Source: Puffinus mauretanicus (lineage: Eukaryota; Chordata; Aves; Procellariiformes; Procellariidae). From it: a stretch of DNA of 64,000 bases. A program made the translations under genes and the position numbers. Below, one piece after another: positions 34,555 to 46,579 of this stretch (the stretch's first letter is position 1; each line of letters opens with the position of its first letter). The notes under the pieces were generated by a model. That model ran no database searches. It had not been told where the DNA came from and saw only the letters and a list, made by a program, of their open reading frames with translations. The stretch spans positions 824,501 to 888,500 of the forward strand of contig JAJKFH010002781.1 in the NCBI GenBank assembly GCA_023333565.1, in the 5' to 3' direction.

Positions 34555-34877
34555 TGTGGAGAAATCAATGTCTGAGAGTACCAGCAGTATCATAGCGTTA
34601 GTAAACAAGAAGCCATGGGAAGATGGGAAGTGAAAGAAGCCGTGGGAAAAAGGGAGCTAAGAGGTGGCAGTTAACGGTTCTGAGGGCGTGACAAAGATAA
34701 GGAAATTAGCGGAAGAGTGTCAAGATGACCTTTGCTTAGGGGATGTACTAGGGAATTCTTTGAAGTGCATACATGGCATAATGTGAGGTATAAAAAGGCG
34801 CTTGTGCTGTATAATAAAGGATTTTCGTCTTCGTCTTCGTGCCCTCTCAGACAGAGTCCGTGTCCTTATTCGCCACA
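34555..34877 (+). repeat. 3' LTR of the provirus
   Basis: 323 bp, co-linear with the 5' LTR without indels and differing at 11 sites by eye. TATA at 34789-34796, AATAAA at 34813-34818, end ...CGCCACA. The tail of the env frame reads on into it. Confidence 0.95.
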
Positions 34878-34883
34878 GCACTA
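34878..34883. repeat. Target site duplication, right copy (GCACTA)
   Basis: Exact repeat of 28735-28740. Confidence 0.95.
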
Positions 34884-37250
34884 CTATGTGAAATGTACAG
34901 TTTTAAGGCATTTTCCCCATTTTTTTAGACAATATGAAGATATTCTTTTTTCCCCACATAAAGAGTCCTAAATACAATGAAGGTATGAAGTAGCAGTGCA
35001 GATGGGCAGATCATGGAAGTGGCAATATAAAGGGACCCTATGTCCTATGGAGAAGATGGAGGAGAATGCAAGAGGCCATGGTAATAGGGCAGAGAGAAGA
35101 TGGTAAGTGAGACCTGGGGAGAGTGTCCGGAGGAGAGATTCCGGTATGTGTGTTTGTTCTAAGAAAGATTCAAAAGTCATCTGAAGTTCATGTATAGGAA
35201 AATAACTTTTGTCCAGAAATTTTACCTTTTATTGCAAAATTGGAGGGTTTGTTGTTGTTTTTCCTCAAAACAGTGGAATTGCTCTTCATGAGATTCATCT
35301 AAAAAGTAAATGGCTCACTTTAATATGAAAGCCACCTCTATATATTTTCTGGACATAAAATATCCTTTTATTATTCAAACCTAGCAAACACAGAGAAGTT
35401 AAATCAAGCTTCACTCCATAAATTTATACAAGTATGATTTGTGCTCAGTCAAGTGAAAGAGTATTGCAAGATATTTAAGGCCACCATGACTGGTAAAAAT
35501 CAATTTAAATAAAACAAATACAGAAGCCTCTTTCCTTAGCAAAAGTTACATATGCAACCACAGAGTAAAACCACCCAAACATGCAAACACAATCTCTGCG
35601 TTCAACTAGGCAGAAAGCTCCTCAGTCTCCAGTGTGTTTTCTGTAAGTGTCATTATTTTACACTGACTTTGTCAGATACCACTTGTGCCTTCTTGGACAC
35701 TTAATATTACTTACGCCCTTCTGTTTGGCTGTGTGATTTCTCTTTTTATCTGTATGTCAACAATTATGTTGAGATGTGAGATATCTCTAGCTCGTGAACA
35801 AAGTTACTGGGGGAAGTAGGAGGAGTAGGAAGGTAATGAAAAGTCTGGCAAGGACCAATGCAGCAGCTGTTCTTCTGCCCGCCTGATGGAGGAAGGGCTG
35901 CACAGCAATGCAATACCCATCCTAAGATCAGCTGCACCACTTCCCACCAAAGCTTTGCAAAAGGTGTGTGGGGAAGACAAAATTGCCACTGTCCAGTCAG
36001 GCTTTTTAAAACAAAACATTCTTTTTATTCTTTTCTAAGGAAATGCATCTTATATAAACTAACTTTAATACATATCTAGCTTTCCCAAAGCTGCTGTTAC
36101 CTGCCTAGGAAGAAACTTGTTTCTCAGACAGCTTCTTTTCTCATTCTTTATTTCAAAAGGAAGAGGAAAGGGGAAGGAAGAGGAAAGCTGTGTCTGCATT
36201 AGGATACAGAGCAGACCAAAACGAATGAATGCATAGAATGAAACAGGTGATGCTGAGGACCCACTACCAAGACTGTATGTGTTTTGGAGTCAGAGATGGT
36301 TATGTCAAACTCTCTCTTCTCTGGTCTCATGAGCAACAAGAGCCTTTTCTAATCCAAGTAGTTTTTCTCTAGTGTTTGGTTGGTTGTTTGTTTGGGTTTT
36401 TTTAATGACTAGCATAATATTGTGGTTTGATTGTTTCAGAAAGCTTTGTTAAAAAAAAATTGTCTTACATATCTTTGTGCTTTTTCATAACATTTCCAAT
36501 TGAAAACATACTGTCCTATATATTTGAATTCACTTTCCTCAAGTGATAGTGATTAATTTTTATTTATATGTCTACACTTTTAAAGATGCTTTTAGCTGAG
36601 CACTTATTTGCAGAGTAATCCTGGAGGAATTCCCTCCCACTTCCACTTAGCAACAGGTATGTATATATTTTGCATTCATCTTTTGAAACTCCATCTGGTT
36701 ATGTGGGAACAAACTAGAGCATGTAAACATCTCTGTGAATAAGTATTTCTTTCAAAATGTAGTTTAGAACTTTTCTTAACAGTCTGACCCTGAAGTCATT
36801 GCTTTGATCTGTTTCTGTCATGTTTATGCATGTTTTAGCAAACAAGTTTATTGTTCAGTTTGTGAAGAATTGAAAAGGTATCCATTTATACCAACGTGCA
36901 TCTATGGGTACTTCTTCATCAATATACTGGTTTGGAAAAGGAATGCATTTTCAAAGAAAATCTTTTGATCCTTTCCATTTATTATATTTTTGTTCATATC
37001 ACAGACCAATATCAGAGCACACAAACTGGATTCTTCTAGGATAAAACTAAACCCAAAGATTTGCTCCAACAGCTAACGTGAGTTCAGTCAATCAAATCAA
37101 AGAAGAACTAATATGAAGTAAAACCTTCCAAAAGGGTGTACAGTGAAGAGAGCAGGTCATCAGCTGTTTTGCCCTACAAATCTCCAACTGGTAGTCCCCG
37201 CTATTTGCTAATGTAGACATAACCTATGAAATTCTAGGGTACTCATTTAC
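34884..37250. other. AT-rich sequence, no gene seen
   Basis: No recognisable coding frame or repeat. The opposed frames at 35804-36019 (minus) and 35858-36079 (plus) overlap and lack domains. Confidence 0.6.
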
Positions 37251-37255
37251 CTATC

Positions 37256-37821
37256 TGTGGCAGGCGCACTCACCCCAATAAAAGACCGGGGCCATCAGGA
37301 CTGCAGCATCCTCACTTTTCTTGCCCTTACTTTCACCTTTACAGTGGCTAGTGCCGACCGTCACATACACAGCTTAGGTGTCACGTATACACCTCAGACA
37401 AGGAGTAGAAAGTTAAGACCTCAGCCGATCAGAGTTGACCACAGGTCAGATTCAACTAGGGTATAAATGGAGCCCCGCCAGAGGGCAAGTTGAGCCGGTC
37501 CTCCTCAGAGCAGCAGGTCTGCAGTCGGGGACTCTCTCCTTGGGTCAGGATGCTGCCCAAGGAAACTCCTCGAGGTTGAGAGCCCTCATCTTATAGGTGA
37601 GGGATTGTGCACAGTTTGGATCCTCATTTCTAAAGCCGGCCATGCAGTATTAGTTCCTTGTACATCATCCTCAACCTGTGGTTTACTGATGTTGTCAGAG
37701 TGTTGAATGATTTTGATGAGCCCCATTTCTAGTTAGTTTTCTGCTAAACAATTTTGGTTTAAATAAGGTTTATTTTTGGATCTATCATCTGCCTAATTTG
37801 ATTTTGTGAGCCTCCGCAACA
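37256..37821 (+). mobile_element. Solo LTR with 5-bp target duplication CTATC
   Basis: 566 bp starting TGTGGCAGG and ending CCTCCGCAACA, so the ends form a short imperfect inverted repeat. CTATC occurs at 37251-37255 and again at 37822-37826. TATAAAT at 37462-37468, followed by a GC-rich stretch typical of an LTR promoter and R start, gives the plus orientation. No internal retroviral sequence flanks it, so this is a recombined solo LTR. The 5-bp duplication suggests an ERVL or related class; the family is not named. Confidence 0.8.
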
Positions 37822-37826
37822 CTATC

Positions 37827-40800
37827 TAATTTTTTTCTGTTTCTAGGACACACAAATACAATTATAAATTGCTAAAATATGAAACTGTATGAGAACATAC
37901 CATAAAATGTTCCCACACTAGGGCTTCAGTCATGATTAGGACACAAAATTCTTACAAGAATTTGTATATTTCTGAAGACGTGTAATAAACATAAGCCTGG
38001 AGATTGCTGAACTGCTTGATCCCAAAGGATTCTTACAGTAGTTTAAGTTTGTCATCCCTTGATTCAGAAATGTGCATAGCAGAATGCAGAAAGTCTGGGA
38101 AAAGTTTCAATGTTCATGTCAGTGTGCTTCTTGGATCAAGCATTTCAAATTTGCTAAGGCAGATAAGAACTGATTTTGGCAGGGGTAGATATGCAGGCTT
38201 CTTATTACCTCAGTAGTAACTTTCATGTGAGTAAAAGTTTCTGTGAATGTTTTCAGCTATTAGAAGGGCTTTGTTAGAAGTTGAAGAAAGGAATGGCTGT
38301 TTTGACCTGGAAAACAGGACAAATTATATATCAGCAAGCAAATCTAAGAATCTAAGCCTAAAATGCCACCAGGTATACAGTTGGAAGGTCTCTCAGAGAG
38401 AAGTAGACTTTATTAATTTATGTAGAAAAGTAGACTGTAGTTCAGTTAATTGACTTTCTTATAAAACTGACCATGAGTCTTTGCCTTCTTGATAAAAGGA
38501 CTATAATGATACAGGAAGAATATTAAAGTCGATGGAGATTTTAATCATCTCTGTATGTTTTTCTGCAAATGGGAAACAAATGCAGGCTTTATTTCCTACA
38601 ACTGCAATACATTCAAGCAGCTCCTCTGCTGCAGGTTGCTTTAAGGGAATATGAATTTACTCACAATAACTAAGCCAGGAGGATAAGGAGAAATTTTGCT
38701 GACTTAATTCAAAAGTCTGGACATTTTGACTTTATTTGCAAAAATGTCCTTAGGAATTGTTTTCCTCTCCTAATCAGTTCTGATATTTTAAGGACAGTCA
38801 TAATATGGGTCAGAAGCTTTAAAACCCACCACTGATGCTGCAACTGTGGGAAATATTTTAGAAGCATCACAACTTTGTTAGCACTTTTTATGATTAAATT
38901 AAAGTCAAAGACTTCAAATTTAAGAACATTCTTCAAAATCGCAGTGCGTTGTTGTTAATATGATCATCATATTGAGAAGATTGTTTCTACATTTGTGTTT
39001 CCAACCTAATTTAAGAGAAGTTCAACTTTAGAATGGCAAAGGTTCCCAAAAGACGGGGTTTGGTCTTTGTAGTAGAGGGATAGGACAAAGGAATGTTCAT
39101 TAGAAACATAAGAGAGAGTCTAAATCTCTGAAGACATTGAAGATAAGAGTTTTCTGATTCTCTAAGTTTCATGAGTATATTTATTTTTGTAAGAAAACTT
39201 CAGAAAGATATGTTGTGAAGACGAAAAGGAAGTAATGAAAAAGACTACTTTTTATGGCTAGGAAGATTTTTGAAAAAAGTATAAGAGCTTTCTTTGAAGG
39301 GTATGCATTTTTTGCATGACAGTGCATCTCATGGGTCACCAAAATGGATACTTAGACATAGTTTCATGGAAAAAAGTTTTTGATTAATTGTTTATTTGTT
39401 TGCTGTTTTTTTTAAAGCAAGGAACTGGAAGAAGAGCTCAGGTTGCCTGAAAAGCCTGTGTAATTGTAATTTACAGAATTTTGATGAACCTCAGTTCTCT
39501 ACATTCCTTAGTAATATTCACAGCAAACTGAAAGAAATTACCATAGATGACGATTGCACGGTTACCCATACGTGGTCCACATTATATATTTTACCAGTGG
39601 CTAAAGATGATTATTTTACTATTTTACTATTACAATGCTAGCCCAAGTCCAGCTTCTTATGGTAGAATATCCACTCTACACTTCTTTGTTTTAGTTAGAA
39701 TGCATTTTTTTCCCCAATATGTTTTATTGGCAAAAAACAGTTTCTAAGTTGTAAGGTCACTTAGTAACAATGATCGTCTTATCTATCAGTTCTCTAATTC
39801 TGGTCAGTTGCAGAATTTGTAATTGCTGTCTTTCCTATAGTTAATAAAAATTATTAATAAACAGTCATCATTGTAGTGGTGCATATGGAAGTTGCTTTAA
39901 GTTAGTACTATGTTAAACTACAGGAATAGCATGCTCTAGTAACAGAATGGGTAGGCTATGGTGCAGGTCTTAAGGAACTTTCCTGGTGTTCAGCTACTGG
40001 CAAACCATACAGATAATTTATTCAAAATAAATTATCTAGCCTACCCAGTTTATTCAAACTTCTCTAAAATTCTAGACAGTTGTTATTTAACATGTTTGCA
40101 GTTAATACTTCTGAATTGCACATGTAAATTACCTCTAGAGTTCATGTATATATATACACATATATACATTGTGGTAGGCTAGAACACTAATGTGAACAAA
40201 GCATGTCAGATTCTGCAGTGTATGCTTATGATTCAAGACAAAGTCTGAAAGGGGGATAGAAGAAAACATTTTAGTCTTCTCTAGTTTACTGTCTTTTCTC
40301 TGAAAGAGCAAGTGATAGAAAGATGGTGTTTGAGGACAATTTGAAATAGAAATTATTCTATTCGTTTTCCAATGTGTATGCTTACTATCAAGAAATGGAT
40401 AAACTGCTAAAATGCCCAAAGAAAACAGACAGATTATGTTCCCCATCTTGTCAAGCTTACTTATGTTTTGTTTAATGATGGCGTATAGTGTATAAATTAT
40501 AGCCTACTTTAATGATAGCTCTTCTCTGCTCCTAGGATTTTGTAAATCCACCACACTATCACCAAAGAGTTTTGCTAGAAACTGTTAGTGGTATATTACT
40601 GAATATCTGGCTTTACCCAAGAACATACAAATACTTTTCACAGCATTCATAGAGTTCATTACATTTGTGCACAGTATTAGTATGTACAATATTGTATATA
40701 CTAGTTATTAAAATTTCCATAACATCACCTTTTGAAAAGTTAGAGTCTGGCTTCCAAAACCTTTAAATCATAAATATAATTTATGCATATGCATTTCATA

Positions 40801-43800
40801 TTGTACATATTACACTCAAGTTTAAATAACTTTATTTATAATTTTCCCAAAAATGTGGAAACTCTTAAAGGACCACAATGTTAAAAATCGTCATTTCCAC
40901 AATGTCAAATAAAATGTAAGATGGAAATTAGGCCAAGTTAAGTACCTAAGAAATCCTTTAAGTCTGTCAGAAGCTGAAAGCATGAGAGTTTTATTGATCT
41001 GTTGTGTACCAGAAGAAGAGAGACTTGAGTCCAGATTCACATTTGTATTTTAAAAAGTTAAATCCCACCTATCTTGTATTTCAGTTTGTTTGTGTCTAAA
41101 ACTGTGTTCAACTCCCTTTTTTTTTTTGATATCGTCAAACACTGCAGATGACCAAAAATCTTATGTATGTCACCGTTTTTGCCAATAAAATTCCTTCATG
41201 CTTAAAAGTTGTTGAATCTGTTTCACTTTGCATGGAAAGTCTAAATATCTGCTGGATCAGAAGGGAAATGGAACGCTGTTTTCTGGAGGTAGCAATACAG
41301 TGGAGAGAGCATTGTGTTTCACAGACTGCCTAAATTGCCCTTATGTCCTAAAATACAGGTTAAAAGATTTAGGTATTATGCAAGTGTGGCAGAATATGTA
41401 CGTACATGGAGGAAGGTATTTACGTGAGATGAAATGTAGTGCACTCTGAACTCCAATCCTGAGTGGTTGCTTAAGTGAGATAAATTCAGATCCAGAAGCA
41501 GCGAAGGATTGTCAGGACTTAAGAATTTAACAAAGAAGTAAAAAACGATCTAGCTAAATATGGGAGTGGCATATATACTTACAAAAAGGTCATTTTGGTG
41601 TTGATATAACTTACAGGACTTACATTGATGGTGGGTAATTTGAAACAATAAGTTAAAGTACATTTTTTCTAAGGAAACTCTTGACAAATCTGTTAAAATA
41701 CTATGATTGTGTCAAAAGATAACTGTCAGAAAGAAGAAGATGATACGATTTACTTGAACATTCACAAAGTCCTAGCAATACCTCTGGTGAGTTTATTAAA
41801 TAAATTTAGGAAGTGGAGAAGAAAAGTAAAGTAAAGCCATAAAAACAGGGAAGAGACAAAATATAAAGCAAAGATAGATTATCTTCTTTCAGTTGGCAAA
41901 TATCAACAGAAAGGTTGATGATCTTCATGAAATGTGTAAGTGTTTGGGTTTAGTTGTGATAAAGAAGACTCTGAAGAACTTGAAAAGCACTAGAATGTGT
42001 ATATGGGAAGGAATAATTTGAACAACTCACACAAATGTTTTGGCTTTGTTTTTCAAAGTTATATTGTTTTAGGCAAAACTGCCTGAATTATGGCCATCAC
42101 AAATCCATTTGGTCATGTCTTTCAGTAGATTTCCATTAACATCAATGGGATTATTCTAGGACTTCATATGGCATGCTGGAGAACATGTCTTATTTAAAAA
42201 TCCCTAGGAAAGATAGGCATGTCAGCAGATTCAAGGTTGTCTGCAATTAACATAAGGGATGAATTTATTTTCAATGAACTAAGGATTAACCAAACACTCT
42301 AGTTTTAGTTGTTCTTCGTACATAAAGTGGCAAAAACTGAATGCTTATTGGGCTTCCAAATAAATGTACACAAAGTTGTCTTTGAGCTAGGAAGGATTAT
42401 GTGTGAAGATGTACCATATGGCTAATAAGCTAACAGTGTTTATGTGCTTGATTTAGGACATGGATAGGCAGTTAATAATTTGGATATGGAAAAATTAATG
42501 TTTAAAAAAACCCAGATTTACACCTGCAATTTTTAAAGTTCTAATTATAATGGCTGTTTTCCTGAGTATGCAAAGACATTTTTCATAGACAAATGAATGA
42601 CTCTGATTCCGTATTTCTGAATGAGAATGACTCATATTTCATTACTATTTGAAGACGCAGGTCCCCTGCCAGTAACGCCTGAGTAACATACTGTCAATAA
42701 CTTCCCTCATGCATATGGGCAGCCTGAAATAAACTGCTAGCTCTTGGGTGTCTACATTCGTGACAATCTGTGAACAAATCACAGTATACTCTTGAGAACT
42801 GCATCAATGATTCTGCATATGGTATGCAATTTAACCTGCATACCAAAGACGTGGGGTATATTGTGACTCGGGAGTCCAGCTCATCACGAGGTCAAGTTGA
42901 ATGGCTCAAAGTCACACAGGAAGGCGAGAAAGCATGGGGACTCCCAGGGGCTACCCATTGAATTGCCACACAAGGCAAAGGGTTTAATTATTCCACATAG
43001 CTACTTTGGGTGAGGAAGGAATACAGCAATTGGATCTAAGCCATTTCTCTTTCACTGTGAGAAGAGTCTGAGGATCTTTGCTGTGGGATTCACTGTGTTT
43101 TGTGTCTGAAATACACATGATAATTCCCTGGATCAAAACTTAGTGATGCAGACTACAGAATTTAGCTAAGGAAGAATGAACTATGCTGGTATAATTCAGC
43201 TTATATGTGTTTGTATATGTTTCTGGCAAGCTCAGGACCATAGGCAGAATTTTGAGACATATAAGGATGTAGTCTTCAGATGGCACTTCATGTATCTTTT
43301 GTGAACTCTAAAATTAATCTCCTGGGAGGACTTTCTGGTACAGTACAACATAATACTTTTATTTTGTTATTGACAGGAAGGAATTCTGCCTCCCTGTCCC
43401 CTACTGAAAAGATTGAAAAAGTCTGAATGGGCGTTAGTGGACAAATGTCAGTGCCATATACTGTTTCATCTCCCTTCAGAGGTGAGAAGAACTAGTGTAA
43501 CCTTCAATTTTTTTAGTGTAATGAATTTTGGAGAGTGAGAGTGAATTCTGCTATCTGACTGCATGACCTTGAAAGGATCCATTGATCACTTCTACTTCTG
43601 TTTTGACTAGATGTAACTTTATTATCTTAATGTTCTCTGAATATTTTGCAGGTTCCAAATATTGACAGAAGGATCCAGACTTGTCTTGCCACATGCACTG
43701 CAGGGGATGGTTGGGGCCCTGAAAGCACTTCCCTCACTGCTTGCACATTAATCCAGAAAAAAGCCAACATAAAATCCTAATAGTTCACAGAATGACTGGC

Positions 43801-45411
43801 AAAGATCTGTTGATCCTTCTAGCACTGCTCCTCATATTTGTATGTTAAATGCCTTCTTTAAATGCCTCGAGTGATATATTTTTGTCAAGAAACATTGTGT
43901 ATTAGCACTGTCATATTTAAAGTGTCAGCTATGGAAATATCACTTCTGCTCCTTCTCTTTCCTCCAGCAGCTCTTGGCTTCCTCCTCCTCATCATCCCTC
44001 AGTTACAACAATATTAAGGGACTCCAACAGAGAAGTCTTTTGCTTTAAAGAAACAATTTAAATAGTATCAGGAGTTCAAACACCACAAAGGGGCCCTGAA
44101 ATGAGGCACTGAATCCAGCACACCAGTCTGGTTGCCAATCCCAGGCTCCCAAAGCTGGTCACGGTTCAGATTTCACTTGGAGATATCTAGGTCAAATTTC
44201 AGGAGATCTTATACCTGTGTATGCTCGCAGGAAAATAGGCCCTCAGGATGCTGTCCATAGAGACAACAATTGCAGCAAATGCAACATAAATAATTTCCTG
44301 CTTATTCATTTTTTTTCAGGATGGTTCGTACACAAATTGCAAGCTAAGATGTATACCACTCCTAAGCTGAGTTCTGCAGTCCTAGCTTTGTGATTAAAAT
44401 ACATTGTTCATTTTCTTCATTAAATAATTTTGGAGCCACAGCTGGCCAGAGGCTGGTGTTAAGCCAACTTATACACTCCCAGTTAATAGCAGTTCGTTTG
44501 ACAGCTATGAATATCAGGGCCACTAAATTCAAGTACATTTTCTGCAACGCAATTGATGAAGAAGGATGTTTAATAGCCTACGTCTTGGTGGAACAGTAAC
44601 CTATAAACTGTTTGTCTGTGAGAAGTTAATGCAGTATGTTCCTGGTGGTAAAAAGACCACACGGTGCTTCTCTTACCTCGACAATGAAGCTTTCATCTCT
44701 GCTGTGAAGAGGTCAAAGAAAATGGCAAGAAATCAAATGTGCAGCGGATAATAATCAAAATCCGTAGAGGAGTTGGAAAAATTATAGGTTACTTGCCACT
44801 ATTAATTGTAGGTTTTGAGCCTTTTGTTTTAATTCCAGACATCTATGTAAGAAGAACCATTAATTAACCTCATTCAGCACTAACCCATGAACATGTATAT
44901 TACGCACTCTTTGTTCATAATAGGCCAGGCTGTGCTAAGAAAGGAACAAGTTCCAGTAGCATGTCATGGAAAAGAAAGAAGGGGTGGATGCGTAAAGCAT
45001 GGCATTCTTATATGAGATGACCTTTTTCTTCTTGCACTGAACTGTTGCCTTCTTCTGTCAAAAACATGAATACACTTTTGATATTTGGGCTATAGTCCAA
45101 TTACTATATTGACCAAAGCACATTCTCTGGCTCACTTGTAGGATTTGGAGAATCATTATTATGTTTAGAATTGTTTATTTCAACCTTGTAAAACTGTCAC
45201 TGCTCTAGCCAAATAATTTGGTATGTTTTCAGCTCTCAGAGGAGAAACAGTATAGGAACTCTGTGTTTATGCTGAAGCCAGATGCCCCCACATCTGATGG
45301 GTGAAGGACCTATGCCAGCCATAGTCAGGTGCTGCAATTGTATCCAGGTCTTCTAATGTTTTGCTTCTGCCTGTAGGTAGGGATGATCTTTACAAAGCAT
45401 CAAATGTCATT
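37827..45411. other. AT-rich sequence, no gene seen
   Basis: More than 7.5 kb with only short open frames (up to about 100 codons) of chance-like composition. No CR1 or LTR landmarks found. A somewhat more GC-rich, non-coding patch lies at 42650-43000. Confidence 0.6.
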
Positions 45412-46579
45412 AGAATCATAGAATCATAGAATCATTAAGGTTGGAAAAGACCTCTAAGATCATCGAGTCCAACCATCAACCCAACACACCATGCCCACTA
45501 CACCATGTCCCTGAGCGCCTCATCTACACGTCTTTTAAATACTTCCAGGGATGGTGACTCAACCACTTCCCTGGGCAGCCTGTTCCAAGGCCTGACCACT
45601 CTTTCAGTAAAGAAATTTCTCCTAATGTCCAATTAAACCTCCCTGGCAACTTGAGGCCATTTCCTCTCGTCCTATCGCCAGTTACTTGGGAGAAGAGACC
45701 AACCCCCACCTCGCTACAACCTCCTTCCAGGTAGTTGTAGAGCGCGATGAGGTCTCCCCTCAGCCTCCTCTTCTCCAGACTAAACAACCCCAGTTCCCTC
45801 AGCCGCTCCTCATAAGACTTGTGCTCCAGGCCTTTCACCAGCTTCGTTGCCCTTCTCTGGACACGCTCCAGCACCTCCATGTCCTTCTTGTAGTGAGGGG
45901 CCCAGAACTGAACACAGTATTCGAGGTGCAGCCTCACCAGTGCCGAGTACAGGGGCACAATCACCTCCTGCTCCTGCTGACCACGCTATTTCTGATACAG
46001 GCCAGGATGTCATTGGCCTTCTTGGCCACCTGGGCACACTGCCGGCTCATGTTCAGCCGACTGTCAACCAGCACCCCCAGGTCCTTTTCCTCTGGGCAGC
46101 TTTCCAGCCACTCTTCCCCAAGCCTGTAGCGTTGCCTGGAGTTGTTGTGGCCGAAGTGCAGGACCCAGCACTTGGCCTTGTTGAACCTCATACAGTTGGC
46201 CTCAACCCATCGATCCAGCCTGTCCAGGTCCCTCTGCAGAGCCTTCCGACCCTCGAGCAGATCAACACTCCCGCCCAGCTTGGTGTCATCTGCAAACTTA
46301 CTGAGGGAGCACTCGATCCCCTCATCCAGATCATTGATAAAGATATTGAACAGGACTGGCCCCAGTACTGAGCCCTGGGGAACACCGCTTGTGACCGGCC
46401 GCCAACGGGATTTAACTCTGTTCACCACAACTCTCTGGGCTTGGCCGTCCAGCCAGTTTTTTACCCAGCGAAGAGTGTACCTATCTAGGCCGTGAGCCGC
46501 CAGCTTCTCTAGGAGAATGCTGTGGGAGACAGTGTCAAAGGCTTTACTGAAGTCCAGGTAGACCACATCCACAGCCTTT
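45412..46579 (-). mobile_element. CR1 LINE, 5'-truncated inside ORF2 reverse transcriptase
   Basis: A minus-strand copy of the same CR1 type as 13875-17322. The tail (ATTCTATG-type repeats) is at 45412-45440. The 5' end is at about 46579, just before reverse transcriptase motif A. It keeps [24 protein letters not shown] and FADD and then the C-terminal part. A one-base loss near 45968 shifts the frame in the C-terminal region (NSV.SRSR / VIVPLY junction), and the GGGAGG near 45640 is shorter than the CR1 pattern I expect, as in the copy at 13875. Open frames at 45961-46671 and 45524-45964 are these two segments; the first reads into unrelated flank. Dead on arrival because of 5' truncation. 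Confidence 0.95.

Larger units (their letters stand above)
28741..34877 (+). mobile_element. Class II (betaretrovirus-like) endogenous provirus
   Basis: A 6,137-bp provirus in the order LTR, primer binding site, leader, gag, dUTPase-protease, pol, env remnant, polypurine tract, LTR. Both LTRs are 323 bp and differ at 11 positions by eye (10 transitions, 1 transversion; about 3.4%). The 6-bp duplication, successive -1 frames for gag, pro and pol, the dUTPase domain at the start of pro and two Gag zinc knuckles all fit betaretroviruses. Gag and pro are open. Pol has four nonsense codons, a frameshift and a small deletion, and env has lost most of its length. The provirus therefore cannot be autonomous. 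Confidence 0.97.

Noticed and set aside
45686..46495. Plus-strand open frames of 117-174 codons
   Set aside because: Antisense shadows of the minus-strand CR1; the same peptides recur at the other CR1 copies.
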